Source: Tipula vernalis
Taxonomy: Eukaryota > Arthropoda > Insecta > Diptera > Tipulidae
Assembly (NCBI GenBank): GCA_958295665.1
Contig: OY282558.1
Location: forward strand, 22,319,409-22,383,408
Direction: 5' to 3'
DNA length: 64,000 bases
Below, piece by piece: positions 1-10,359 of the stretch. Position 1 is the stretch's first letter, and each line of letters opens with the position of its first letter. Made by a program: the position numbers and the translations under genes. Under the pieces are notes generated by a model. The model was given only the letters and a program-made list of their open reading frames with translations. It had not been told where the DNA came from and did not search any database.

Positions 1-2780
1 TTAAAATTTGGGTATAGGGATTGGTAATTTATTTGAAGAAATTTTCAAGGATTTATTATGTCTGCATTGTTTGAATATTTCTTAATTCATATTCTAATAT
101 TCCATACCTGTAACCTACCCAAATACTTGTACAAATAAATCCCTCTCTCCCAAATCGGGCATTGTTTAGAATAGTAACTGGAATTCTTGGGAAAAAACTC
201 GTAAGCACATATATAAAACTTTATAAAAATAAGGTTTGACTGATTTTACAACAAAAATTGTTTGACCAAAGTCAGGCTTTTATAATCATTTTGTTGATAT
301 TTCAAACTGAGTTTTAGATTCCACATCTAAAGCCAATCTTACGATAAATGTTCCTAGGAAGCATACACCTGAAAATAAAAGCTTACGCGTTAATTGCTAT
401 GTTCTATCTAGCTTTCAACATGCTGTATTCATTTCGAAATGACGTGGCTAAATTTTTTAATATGTTACAAAACAACAAATTTTTTGCCTTCAACGGAGTG
501 GAACATTTGAGAGCCGATAAAATCTGATGTTTAATAAGAGGAGTTCTTATCACTTTTTAGCTTCGGTCTCGGAGAGTTTCTTTTGTGCATTTACGTTTTA
601 CTGTAATTTCAAAAAGAGTTTAAGAGTCCAAGCCGATAATTAAAATGTAGGGGTTGCTGCTCAAAAATATTATTTGAGTTTTAGTGCTCTTTTCGTACTT
701 GTTAGACCATGCACCTGAATTAAATTGTACGAATAGTAGCAAACAGTAAGGAAATCAAACCATCCCCTGTAACAATAGCAATCGCAGAATACTCATCTTT
801 GTATGCAAAACGACTTTGCTCCCGACAATTGCAATGGAAAAATGTGGGCATTTGGGTTCACAGTTATATTGAAAACGTAAGCTTGCTTATAATTAAAGGG
901 AATTCGAAGAACTACTTATTTTTCTTGTGGAAACCTAAAACCATCAATAAATCGGAACGAAGAATTATGAACAAATCTGGCTGATATTCTTCTCAGTAAA
1001 ATAATTATACTTCGAAAGTCGGTTTCGTCATAATATAGGAGAGTGGAGGGCAACTCTTGCATCTAATTTATTAATTTGATCTCATAACAGCATCTTCGAC
1101 AGAGTGCAGGAAAACATTTTACCATTACAAAAAAGGCAATTTAATTAATTAGTGAGAATTACCCTGTCAAATCATTGTTTAACGTGTTTTGCCAGAATCA
1201 CCCTTTCCTCCAAAAAAATTATCATGGTTTTCGGACTTTTATACCACTAACTGAGCTTTGATTTCTCAGTACCTATAAGTAATTTATTGGAAACTGCTGT
1301 TTGCCAAAATCTAACACTCTCTGTAGCGCTTGTTCAGGAAATCCAACCAAATAATCGGTTAAGCTAGTTTTATGAGTTATTCACCTCCTATCTGATTCGA
1401 AGTAAAAGCCATAAAATATTGACCTTTGAGCCAGAATATTTTTGAAATATTTATTGGGTATTTTGGCTTTGGATGACGTGTGACCTTTTTTCTCTGGTAA
1501 TATTTAGTTAATTCTAATCAAATGGAGAATTAATTAGGAAAGCTAAAATTCCAAATTGTTTTTAATTATCAGCGTAATTAAAAACAATTTGTAATTTGAG
1601 CACATTCTAAAACATCAAATCCAGGAAATTGGGCTAGTAGTCAAGATAATTTTCAATTTGTTTCTGGAAATAGTAAAATATTTTAAACAACTGGAATCAA
1701 AAAAATTTAGGACATTAATTCTGAAATAATTTGAAGGAATTTCTTAATTTGTTCTCAAACTTATGAAATATTTGAATCAACAATTATTTTAGTTACACCC
1801 ACTGATTTAAGCTAAAAGCTTTGCGTGTAACAAATTATGAAGCAAAATTGAGAAATTTTTCAAACAACATTTCAGAATTAAGTAAGTCCCGCACTGAAAA
1901 GAAGTACTAGAATTTTTGTCTTAGTTAAACACTAATCTTGAGAATTTATAACAAAAACTTCGTGTAATTTATAAAACTTTATATTTTAGAAATATAGATT
2001 TACAATAATCTGGAGTTTCTTAAACTTACGTACGTTTGAAGTTACAACTTAATTAAACTGCTAAATTTTAAATTAGTTCGTCATTTGAAATCATGGAGTT
2101 TTGAACCTCGTTTATTTAAATTTTAGGTACCTGATTTCGATTTTTGTGCAGATTAAGAATTTTAAATTTTTTTCCTGGATTTTTTTTTAGAAATTAGAAA
2201 TTTAATGGAGATATTTTTCAATTGTTAAATTAGAGCGCGAAATGAAATACCTGCCAAGACCCCAAAGAAACCTAAAATCTAACTTGACGTAAATTTATGA
2301 TCAAATACTGTCAATACTGTCTGTCACTTTTTATAAATTTCATTTTTCATTTAGTTTCGATAAAATATAATTTATTTAATTTTAAATAACCACATGCCAG
2401 AACAACAGAAACATATGTTTAGAGGGCTAGCATCGAAAGCTACTACTAAACATGCTACTATAGAATTTTAATAGAAACCAAAAGGTATACATGCTAAGTC
2501 GAACCCCAATGAGGAAAGTAAACTAGGAGTATTATCATACGATGAATTATCAACGATCACTCAGCAAAAAGGAAGTTCTCACCGAATGGAGTTTCTTACA
2601 ACGGCATTCGGCAAAGTTTTCATTACAAATATTAGTTTAGTGTATATGTCAATATAAGTGTAAACCCGATTTTTCTGGGCTAGAAGTAGAACAAAAATCG
2701 CCTTATACAGCTCAGCCATATTCAGTAGAAGCAATCCAACTAAAATATGGAAAAATGAATTCAAACAATGATTCAGTATT
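1..2780. other. AT-rich non-coding DNA, nothing recognised
   Basis: No open frame here shows a protein family I recognise on either strand. The sequence is AT-rich with many short A and T runs and no tandem repeat of note. Short frames near 799-984 (+) and 2579-2764 (-) have no recognisable motif, splice context or neighbour. The last part may belong to the Gypsy relic whose zinc knuckle lies at 2785, but I see no motif that proves it. Confidence 0.6.
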
Positions 2781-2784
2781 AATT

Positions 2785-2835
2785 TGCTGGAATTATAAGG
2801 ACCTAGGCCACAGCTATCAGAACCGTTTGCGCGAA
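2785..2835 (+). pseudogene. Relic of a retrotransposon gag zinc knuckle
   Basis: The plus strand reads CWNYKDLGHSYQNR. This has the exact spacing of a retroviral-type CX2CX4HX4C zinc knuckle, with Tyr in place of the second Cys and Arg in place of the last Cys. Each change is explained by one transition (TGT to TAT, TGT to CGT). Gag knuckles of this kind bind the element's own RNA during particle assembly. The surrounding frame is broken by stops. A Gypsy-type reverse-transcriptase relic lies 340 bp downstream on the same strand, so both may come from one heavily deleted element. The match is short, so chance is possible. Confidence 0.4.
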
Positions 2836-3149
2836 TTCACAGATATTATGAAAGTATTTAACTGAAATGCATCGTTTTGTAACCCCACAGCGTTTCCTCA
2901 CTTAATAATTATTCGTTTGGAAACCCTCTTTTAGTATACTGGACCATAAGTCAGTATGCCAGGAAAAGTTACGTTCCATTAAATGTATGGTAGTTCCAAC
3001 CAGATTTTCGGCACAAATTTAATATCCTTCCCAAAATTGAACTAAATGAATTTTTCGAACATGGGATACCCACATTTGGGTAGAATTATATTTTAATTCC
3101 ATCGTTTGATTAGAATGGTCTCGATAAGATCACCCTTCACGAGCACGAC

Positions 3150-3300
3150 ACAAAATTAATAAAAGGATGCAAACATGAAGCAGCGTTTTTATTCCGTGCC
3201 TAGCAATGTAAAAGAATCTCTTTATTGAAATCGACCAAATCCTCGAACTTGGACTAATAGATGTACGCAAAAGTGCTTGGAATATTCGAAAAGGATGCGT
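3150..3300 (+). pseudogene. Relic of Gypsy-type reverse transcriptase N-terminus
   Basis: Two adjacent plus-strand frames together resemble the start of a Gypsy/Ty3 reverse-transcriptase domain. From 3174 the frame reads KQRFYSVPSNVKESLY, and after a one-base shift near 3225 it continues EIDQILELGLIDVRKSAW. Known family members have a 'KQR.Y.VSP....E....E.D.ML.LGVI..S.S.W' pattern here, so residue order and spacing agree. The catalytic part further downstream is absent, and the sequence turns into AT-rich DNA after about 3300. This is a dead fragment. The parent element class is well supported by the motif; its family is not known. Confidence 0.6.
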
Positions 3301-5857
3301 ATTGTCCTCCTATGGTTGGTAGATTGTGGAGTCAGCTGTCTGAGACTTCTCTTTCGTCCGCGATTGACTTTAATATTTAAAACCAAATTTTACAATTTAA
3401 TTTTGGTTTTAGATTTTGAAATATTTTGAACGATCGTTCAAAATTAAAATGAAAATTGGTTGTTTCGATTACATCACCATGGTTTTAACATCATAGTATT
3501 CATTGAGTCAGGAGTACTTTATACAAATGACTAGTTATTAGTGATTGGCATCGTACAAAACGTTTTTGTTTCGCCATGTAAATTAGGTTTAGAACCTGAG
3601 ACCCCTTGAAATTGTAATTTAAAAAATTCCAGAATTTGCATATACATAGGTAAAAAATTTTATGATTAAACAATATGGTACTAGGGCGTTATAGCTTCCG
3701 TTGTTAGGAAAAACACTTCCAATTTAAGATTCTTATATTTAATTTATGTTTCAACTAAATTAAACAAAAACAAAATGTCCTAAATTTTTAATTTTGAAAA
3801 TTAATTTAACTAAATCTCTTGAATTTCGAAAAACTAAAACCTTTCATTACGAATTTTCAATACATTTCAAACTCACCATATTCTTTCATATATACAATAC
3901 ATAAATATGTTTGAGTATCAATTATTGAATATCACGAGGGTTTATAGCTTTAATAGGAACTATAAAAACAGTAATCCTATAGGATATATGGAAGATAGCA
4001 TAAACATTTGTACAACATTTCAAGAAAAATCGATAAAATTTCCTTTATTTTCCTTATGTATGTTATAAATAATTTAAAGGACTTTTTCATATCAATATAC
4101 AATACACAAAACTATATAAAAAAAATCTACAAAACTATTCTGTCGTTCTGTTTATTTGTGTACATATAAAAAAAATGTAAATACCGAAAAGAATGACATG
4201 TTGGTATACTAGGTTATTAAAACATTTCAAGTGGAAAAGGAAATTTTCAGCTTTTCCACTTTTCCAATATTGTAAATACGAGTACAGTGTTTAAATAGTT
4301 AGGGTAAATACCGATTAACCCTTTTGCGTTTTTTTTTGCTGTCTATCTACTGCTAGTTGTATAAAATATAAAATGGGGATGATTATATAGAGATCTACTC
4401 TAAATATTGGTAATATATATTTTTATCGTCTTTAATACCCAACACAAAAAAAAAACGAATCAACAATTTTACGATTACAATGGAAAATAGTTTTCAATGT
4501 CTTCATAAAACATTTTAGTTTTAAGATAAATATTTTAGAGTTATTACGGTTAAGAATTTAATATTATACATATTTACATACGATGACAGAGGGTGTGAAT
4601 AATTGTGATATATATGGTAATTAATGAATTAATTATAATATTGGTTTGATTATATTTTGTAGATAAAAAGTCTAATGCCGTACCGAATGATTAAATATTT
4701 AATCCACAGAACAGAATTTCTCGTAACGTAACAGGAATACAAACAAATTAATTAAAAACCACTGTTGTGAAGAAGTTTATTTTTTGTACACCTCAAGCAC
4801 TCTTTCTGTATTTTTTTGTGAACAGAATCAATTAATTCAATCTGATTCAATTAAATTACGAGTTGTATTCAAAAACATAGATTAACCTTTTGTTCTTAAA
4901 TAGATAAATCATGATGCAATTCTAGACTTCCCTTGTTGTCTGTTGCCCTACATCGATTTTCAGTTTTATAAATTTTAGCTTTTTCTATTGATTTTAGGAT
5001 TAGTAGTAGGTACGAGTATATACGTAACCAGGTAGTAGTGGTTTTTGGTAGTTTGATTTAAATTAATTGGTATTGCATATCTGTACAATTTATAGAGGTT
5101 AGATGTGAAATTATTACGACAATATTTCCTTTTTTGTGGTATTTGTGGTCGTATAATTCCCATTATTCATTTAGTAAACAAACACATATAATCCGGCTTC
5201 ACATAGTACATGTATACATGTAGATATGACATATCTGAACCTAACATCAATCATATGTGAGCACAAAAAAGTAACCATTAACTGTCGTCGGTAATTTATG
5301 AATGCAATAATCATTGTATCACATTCAAATGTTCTCATACCTATCCAAGTATTTTTCAACCGCAAATTTACCACATTTTGTCTTATACGCCATGATAAAT
5401 CGTTTTGTTTACTACACAAGTACTATGCATGTACATATATTGTGCTAGGAACTAAATAATAATAGTCAAATGAAAAGGCAGAGTGAAAAATAAATCACAT
5501 AAAATGATAAATCCTACAATAATTTATGAATTTTGCGATATTCAGAGTTCAAAACGACTGTAAGCACGACCTAACATAAATCATAGACGCTATCTTTGAG
5601 TCAAGAATTTTTATTTGCCTTGCTACGTACGAGTATATTCATTTATAGGTTTCTCAAAATTGTTTAATAATACAAAATTGGTGTAATCTATTTATTGTGT
5701 TAAATCATCTGCGCCTTCAAATATTCAGCTCCATCAAACTATAATATTTAAAGGGTGGTAATAGACTCGAATAAATTCGAAATAACCCGACAAATTTTGA
5801 AAATTTCTTAAAATCTTATGTTTTTGTATCACAATCTAACGTTTGTATTGATTTATG
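3301..5857. other. AT-rich non-coding DNA with a 22-bp perfect palindrome
   Basis: I see no coding region, RNA gene or mobile-element motif here. Minus-strand frames at 4975-5163 and 5171-5419 are open but match nothing I know and have no supporting signals. A perfect 22-bp palindrome centred on CGATCG lies at 3423-3444. Confidence 0.55.
3423..3444. repeat. 22-bp perfect palindrome
   Basis: The two halves (11 bases each, centre between 3433 and 3434) are exact reverse complements around CGATCG. Flanking bases extend the symmetry only loosely. It could be a chance palindrome in AT-rich DNA or a binding site; nothing nearby tells which. Confidence 0.7.
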
Positions 5858-5899
5858 TCATTTAATCTGATTTGTTGGAACTGTTTTCATTACAAACTC

Positions 5900-6110
5900 A
5901 AAAGGATATTCAATAGTTCGAGTCATTCCTAAATATATTTTACTCTTGCTTGTAAAGATTCTTTCATTTGGCGGTGTACTTGTTCTACAATTCCATTGAT
6001 TATCAGCGCTGTTGTATTTTCTACTTTTCCAACGTGTAAAATGGTCAACGATTGTTAATATGTACAACTATGACCGTTTGACAAAGGAATACTCAAATCG
6101 TATTTTCGGT
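5900..6110 (-). pseudogene. Relic of LTR-retrotransposon integrase
   Basis: On the minus strand the frame starting near 6067 reads YILTIVDHFTRW, the hallmark start of the Gypsy-class integrase catalytic core (usually 'YLLTIVDRFTRWPEA', with the first catalytic Asp). Just upstream in another frame is PLSNGHS, matching the usual 'GPLP.SNG' that precedes it. Shortly downstream, again frame-shifted, is NGIVEQVHRQMKESLQAR, matching the 'NG.VER.HR.LK..L.A' helix that carries the catalytic Glu. The middle of the core between these motifs is deleted, so the fragment cannot be active. It lies on the opposite strand to the reverse-transcriptase relic at 3.2 kb and so is probably a different copy. Confidence 0.7.
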
Positions 6111-6602
6111 AAGTTAAAATGTTCGGGTTGTGCTATATAAGTTTTTACCCAATACGCCGAGTCTTGGTCAAAAATATTTAGTAGCGATTAATTTTTGACT
6201 AGGGTGAATCTCAAAATGCAAGAGATTGTAAATGTTGTAAAGTATTTCACCTAATAGGAAAATTATGAGGATTATATGGACGGTTAACCCTATAGATGAA
6301 ATCCCATACCAAATTTTCCTAACCAGGCGTAACTAACAATTTTTTCTTGTAACCTTAATAAGCGATTGTTACATTAGCGATTTACATTCTATATAATACT
6401 TTTTACAGAATTTACTGTGCAGTTGGAGTAAAAAAATGGTAGGATGGTTTTGCTACCTAGCAAAACTTTCTAAAATTCTCTGTCGAAAGCCCAATGATTT
6501 GCATACTACTGCTGGAAAAATATATATACTGCTGAATGTATCAGTGAACAGACATCGAATATGGTTGTGAATGCAGTGTAAAAAACATAAACAATCACAT
6601 AC
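6111..6602. other. AT-rich non-coding DNA
   Basis: No coding or repeat feature is recognised in this stretch between the integrase relic and the foldback element. Confidence 0.5.
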
Positions 6603-6790
6603 CGTCCGAATGTCGGAAGACCGAATGTCGAAAGACCGAATGGGTCTGAAGGCCGAATGGGTCTGAAGGCCGAATGGGTCGGAAGGCCGAATTCGCATGG
6701 CCGAATGTGTCGAAAGGCCGAATGGCTAAAGGCCGAATCGGTCGAATGGCCGAATGTGTGAAAAGGTCGATTGTGTCGAAAGGCCGAATT
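6603..6790 (+). repeat. Left arm: tandem GGCCGAATG-type minisatellite
   Basis: Copies are about 14-17 bp, diverged from each other, and far richer in GC than the flanks. Units differ mainly in whether GTC, GTCGAAA or GTCTGAA separates them. They are oriented opposite to the right arm. Confidence 0.75.
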
Positions 6791-7090
6791 TTCATTAAAT
6801 TTTCCTTCACTTAATTGATTGAAATCAATATTTACGTATCAATAAATACGTGCTAATAAGTCCTGTGTATGTAGCGTAGCATATTAATGTAATCAAATTT
6901 TGTTGGAAAAAATTTTAATTATTTTTCTTTTTTATTATAATTACTTAATTTTCAATTATATGAAAAAAAAACGTAGAAGATTTTTATATTTAAGGCGAAT
7001 TACTATTAAACATTTTAATACAAAAATTTTGATAAAAATATAAGTTTTAAAAATTTTCATTCATAAAAAGATGAAAAATTATAATCATTT

Positions 7091-7310
7091 TCGACACAAA
7101 CGGCTCTTCGACATTCTCCCTTTCGACACAATCAGCCTTTCGACATTCGGCCTTTCGGCCCATTCGGTCTTTCAACACATTCAGCCTTCCGAAATTCGGC
7201 CATCCGACCCCGACATTCGGCCTATCAACATATTTGGCCTTTAGACATTCGACCTTGCGGCGTTCGGCTTTTCGACATTCGGCCTTTCAACATTCGGCCT
7301 TTCGACCCTA
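7091..7310 (-). repeat. Right arm: inverted copies of the same minisatellite
   Basis: CATTCGGCCTTTCG-type units repeat about twelve times with substitutions. They are the reverse complement of the left-arm units. The array stops abruptly at about 7310, where ordinary sequence resumes. Confidence 0.75.
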
Positions 7311-7721
7311 TTCCTCGCATGCTGATGCTACGAAACTAAACGAGAGTAAAATGTGTCATATGAAAACGATAAAAAAGAAGCATGGGCAAAGTGCATAATT
7401 GTTTTTGTCCACGACTAACGTATAATATACTCATTATACGTTTGTTTCTTCAATTATAATGATATCCATTATCATTGAGCGGGTGTTAATAAGTGACCTA
7501 TGTATAAGGCGGGTCACGTTATATGATGGAAAATGGGCCGAATTAATGTGTAAAGCGACCCGTGCTGACGATCTGCCAGGCTGGGGGCCCATTTAACAAA
7601 GCCCAGTCGTGAACGGAGCCCTCTGGATACCTGGCGACCTCCAGTCGTAATTAGCTTTACCTGCGTATACGGATCTCTGCGCAGGCGGACCTTTATTTCT
7701 CCGATACTCGTGGGAATCATA

Positions 7722-8312
7722 ATGGAAAGATCAAACAATAGCAAAACCAAGGGCACCGGCTCTCCTCAAAAGCCGGTATCAGCGAAGAAAGGTACCTCGA
7801 ACCAGACGGGTGGGGCTTCTAAGGGTGCAAAGGTGGTTGACTCTAGGGCACCAATCTCGGGAGTTAGCGGTACTAACGCAGCACGTGGGACGAGAGACAT
7901 TCCTCCGGCGAAAAGGCGGTACAGAAATCGCCGCTCGGCATTTCGAATTCTCGAGAAGTGGGCTGCGACCCCCTAGGGGCACCTCACGGAAGAACAGAGA
8001 ACATCAGCTTGGGCAAGGAGCACTGTGGACTGCAGAAGCTCGGAAAAGGACCATGTGTCGAAAAAACAGCGGTCCCAGGACGAGGTGGAAGTAGTCGACA
8101 GCAAGCGGGCCAAGTTGCTGAATGTAACGAAGCCGAGCTCTAACTTAGGGACAAAGCTGTTCAGCGATGTCCTGAGGGAGCATGTGTTGATGCTAGCCGT
8201 AATTGACGAAACTCAAGAAGATGGTAGCATAACGGCGGAAAAATGGAGGTTGGTGTTGTACTTGCGTACACCAAAAGACCCGGTCAATATCCCGTTTAAT
8301 GCAGATCGTTAA
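7722..8312 (+). pseudogene. LOA-1 ORF1 (gag-like), N-terminal part with one amber codon
   Basis: The frame opens at ATG 7722 (no in-frame ATG precedes it nearby) and runs to TAA 8310-8312, with a single TAG at 7974-7976 in the same frame. The N-terminal half is basic and low in complexity, rich in Ser, Lys, Gly and Thr, as expected for the RNA-binding head of a non-LTR ORF1. Towards the end comes LMLAVIDETQEDGSITAEKW, which resembles the start of the conserved ORF1 domain of LOA elements (DUF4780-like). The expected continuation appears only after 9.09 kb, so the stop at 8310 is inside or beside inserted DNA. ORF1 proteins package element RNA. The family call rests on residue pattern, not on a search. 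Confidence 0.6.
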
Positions 8313-9085
8313 ATCGCTGGCTCGAGATATGATACCACAGGTCCTTTATCGTTTAATTGAATTGCTAATTTCTCCGTTTGCTCGTTGCAGATTCACCGTG
8401 TTCAAATTAATTCCAATGTCCAAAATGTTTCAGGGCGGTATCTTCGGATGTCCAATTTAATGCAGCGTCAATGTTTTTTCTTTGCGGTATCTTAGAATGT
8501 CCAATTTAATGCGGGAGGTAGGTATATAATTTAAACACGATTTTGTTTCAACTTTTACTCAATTTAATTTTCACACTATAATATTCGCACAGGTTATCAC
8601 CATTTGATAGTTTTTTTCTCGAATGTTCTAGATTTTTCCTTTTACAATAATTATTTCTTAATCCAAAAGTGACATCTGACAAAAAAGATTATAAATACTA
8701 TGCTGGTTCTAAATTATTAGTACATTAAGATTTTACAGTGTTATAAATTTTTAGTACACTAATTTCACAGTGTATATATTATTCTATTACATTATTGTTA
8801 CAATTATTTTCTAGCTGTCAAATTGGATTGTAAACAAACAAACAAGTGCAAAATAAATTCTAAATAATATTAAAATAGGTAAGTGTACTCAATTATATAA
8901 TATAAATGCATAATAACTAAACAAAATTCTAAAAATGGTATTCCTTTACAGATATTAACGCAACTATATTACGTGGAAGATTACGTATTCACGATGTTTG
9001 GATTCCCAATCAGCTATCGTCCGATAAGTTTAAAACATATTTTGAATTTAATTGAATTATGTTTCTTTGTGGTTTTGTTTTCTTT
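8313..9085. other. Unidentified ~0.8-kb AT-rich insert inside ORF1
   Basis: This stretch separates the two halves of the LOA-1 ORF1 domain and has the AT-rich composition of the flanks, unlike the GC-richer ORF1. It contains a 49-bp direct repeat (starts 8435 and 8484, each with GCGGTATCTT and GTCCAATTTAATGC), with a weaker third copy just before. Its right end reads TTTCTTTTTCAG directly before ORF1 resumes, which looks like a splice acceptor, but I found no matching donor that restores the frame. It may be a non-autonomous transposon or unrelated filler. Confidence 0.5.
8435..8512 (+). repeat. Short 49-bp direct repeat
   Basis: Two copies, starting at 8435 and 8484, share GCGGTATCTT followed by (G/A)ATGTCCAATTTAATGC. 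The second copy is partial. Confidence 0.6.
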
Positions 9086-9870
9086 TTCAGAGTTCACTAC
9101 GAACAGGTGTATAATGCACTCAACCTCGTCTTTTTAAAGGTCCTTGGAGAAAATCCAGGACCACCCCCATCCTGCAGAAATGCGGGATGGTATTAAAAGC
9201 GTGTGAAGATGACTACATGCCCGGACTCTAGATCTGTGGATCTGTATTAAAAGCCTATAGCCAAAGTAGGGGAGGTGTGGCCAGGCGCAAAGCTTGTGGC
9301 AGTTAGCCGGGAGGAAATTCCCAGCAGGCCGAGGGCACGTGTCTGGCTGCCATCCGAACCGGCTAGCCCTGACGAGGCTTTGAAAATCATTCAGTCCAGT
9401 AACCCGAATTTTCCGACGGAAAATTGGAAGATCGTCAAGCAGGAGGAGGCGAAGGGGGGCTCGAAATTATTAATTATGGTATATGCCCTCCTGCACAAAA
9501 CGAAGGGAGTAATTGACTTCGGATTCAGGTCAATTACTCTCAACGTTTATAAAAAGGACGGGGCGGAAGCGCGTACGCCAACTGGAGGATGGTGGAAACC
9601 CGCCCAGGCCTGAAGGAGGTACCAGCAGCATGAAGGGAGAAGCTGAAGGTAGGGGGAAGAGTGAATCCGGCGAACTCGGTCTGGCAAGGATTCACTTTGA
9701 AGATGAGGAGGGGCACATAAGCGAAGGAGCTGGTGTACCGATGGAAGAGGATGTCGGCAGCCAGGCCAGACGAGGGGACACTGACAAGTCCTCTACAGAG
9801 AGTATGAGGTTAGCGAGACGGGCGAATGCGGCGTATCCCAAAATACCGAGAAATAATATTCCTGCGGTAG
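9086..9870 (+). pseudogene. LOA-1 ORF1, C-terminal DUF4780-like domain, broken
   Basis: From about 9086 one frame gives gag-like sequence ending in GEVWPGAKLVAVSREEIPSR and then RARVWLPSE, followed by FPTENWKIVKQEE. This is the 'G.VWPGA.L...R.R.W.P....W.....E' pattern of LOA ORF1 proteins. The frame carries TAA at 9193-9195 and 9248-9250. Near 9560 it shifts to the frame that runs 9513-10094, giving an acidic, Glu/Gly/Ser-rich tail. The tail then continues without a stop into mariner-derived sequence at about 9875. Two stops plus a frameshift make it non-functional. Confidence 0.6.
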
Positions 9871-9874
9871 CAGC

Positions 9875-10125
9875 AATTCGCCGAAAGAGACCAGAATTGT
9901 GGGCAGAAAACTCATGGATTTTGCACAATGATAACGCACCGTCACACAGTGACATCATTATGCGTAATTTTTTGACGAAAAATGCAACAATACCATCCAA
10001 CAGCCACCTGATTTGGCTCCCTGTGACTTTTTTCTGTTCAATCGAGTTAAAAAACCATTACGAGGAACTCGTTTCAGCAGCCGGGAGGAAATAATGGAAA
10101 AATCGCCAACACACACAGAGTAGAT
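9875..10125 (+). pseudogene. Mariner transposase 3' fragment embedded in LOA-1
   Basis: In the same frame as the ORF1 tail comes RPELWAENSWILHNDNAPSH, a near-diagnostic mariner transposase segment. The Asp of HNDNAPSH (codon at 9930-9932) is the second catalytic residue. About 80 bp on, in a different frame, is PPDLAPCDFFLF (Pro-Asp codons at 10007-10012), the block that holds the third catalytic Asp. It is followed by residues matching the usual 'K.P..G.RF' continuation. The shift and a short deletion (the usual Tyr-Ser before PDLAP is missing) destroy the protein. The 5' two-thirds of the transposase and both terminal repeats are absent or unrecognised. This is a truncated mariner inserted into the retrotransposon. 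Confidence 0.8.
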
Positions 10126-10359
10126 GTACTCTTGACTACGTAAGCAAATGTAAGCGATATATATCACTTTTGTAAATGTAAGCGATATATATCAAGCTAT
10201 AACGCTAAGATTGAAAGAGGGAATATCAACAACAGATGTACCAACTTAACAAAAAAAACAGAACTCAAATCGGAACGACGGGAGCGCCACACGGTGGTTA
10301 TTCCGAGAACTTGTTGATCAAGGTAGTATACCATAGAGGTAGGTAAAGATCAAAAGGTT
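10126..10359. other. Remnant spacer between mariner fragment and ORF2
   Basis: No frame is recognisable here. A short tandem duplication of GTAAGCGATATATATCA lies at about 10150-10195. The last part should be the original ORF1 end, because the ORF2 start at 10360 keeps the ATGA overlap, but the protein is not readable upstream of it. Confidence 0.45.

Larger units (their letters stand above)
6603..7310. mobile_element. Foldback-type element with repeat-array arms
   Basis: The left arm (about 6603-6790) is a run of about twelve degenerate copies of a short unit containing GGCCGAATG, joined by GTC and AAA spacers. The right arm (about 7091-7310) contains about twelve copies of the reverse complement, CATTCGGCCTTTCG. 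Between them is about 300 bp of AT-rich DNA. Transcribed or single-stranded, the arms would pair into a long imperfect hairpin. Inverted arms built from short tandem repeats around a unique centre are characteristic of foldback (FB/Galileo-like) elements. No transposase is present and I could not identify target-site duplications. It could instead be an inverted duplication of a minisatellite. Confidence 0.6.

Noticed and set aside
5171..5419. 82-codon minus-strand ORF
   Set aside because: No motif, no splice or promoter context, composition like random AT-rich frames.
7514..7756. Minus-strand ORF opposite the LOA-1 5' region
   Set aside because: Antisense shadow of the GC-rich retrotransposon leader.
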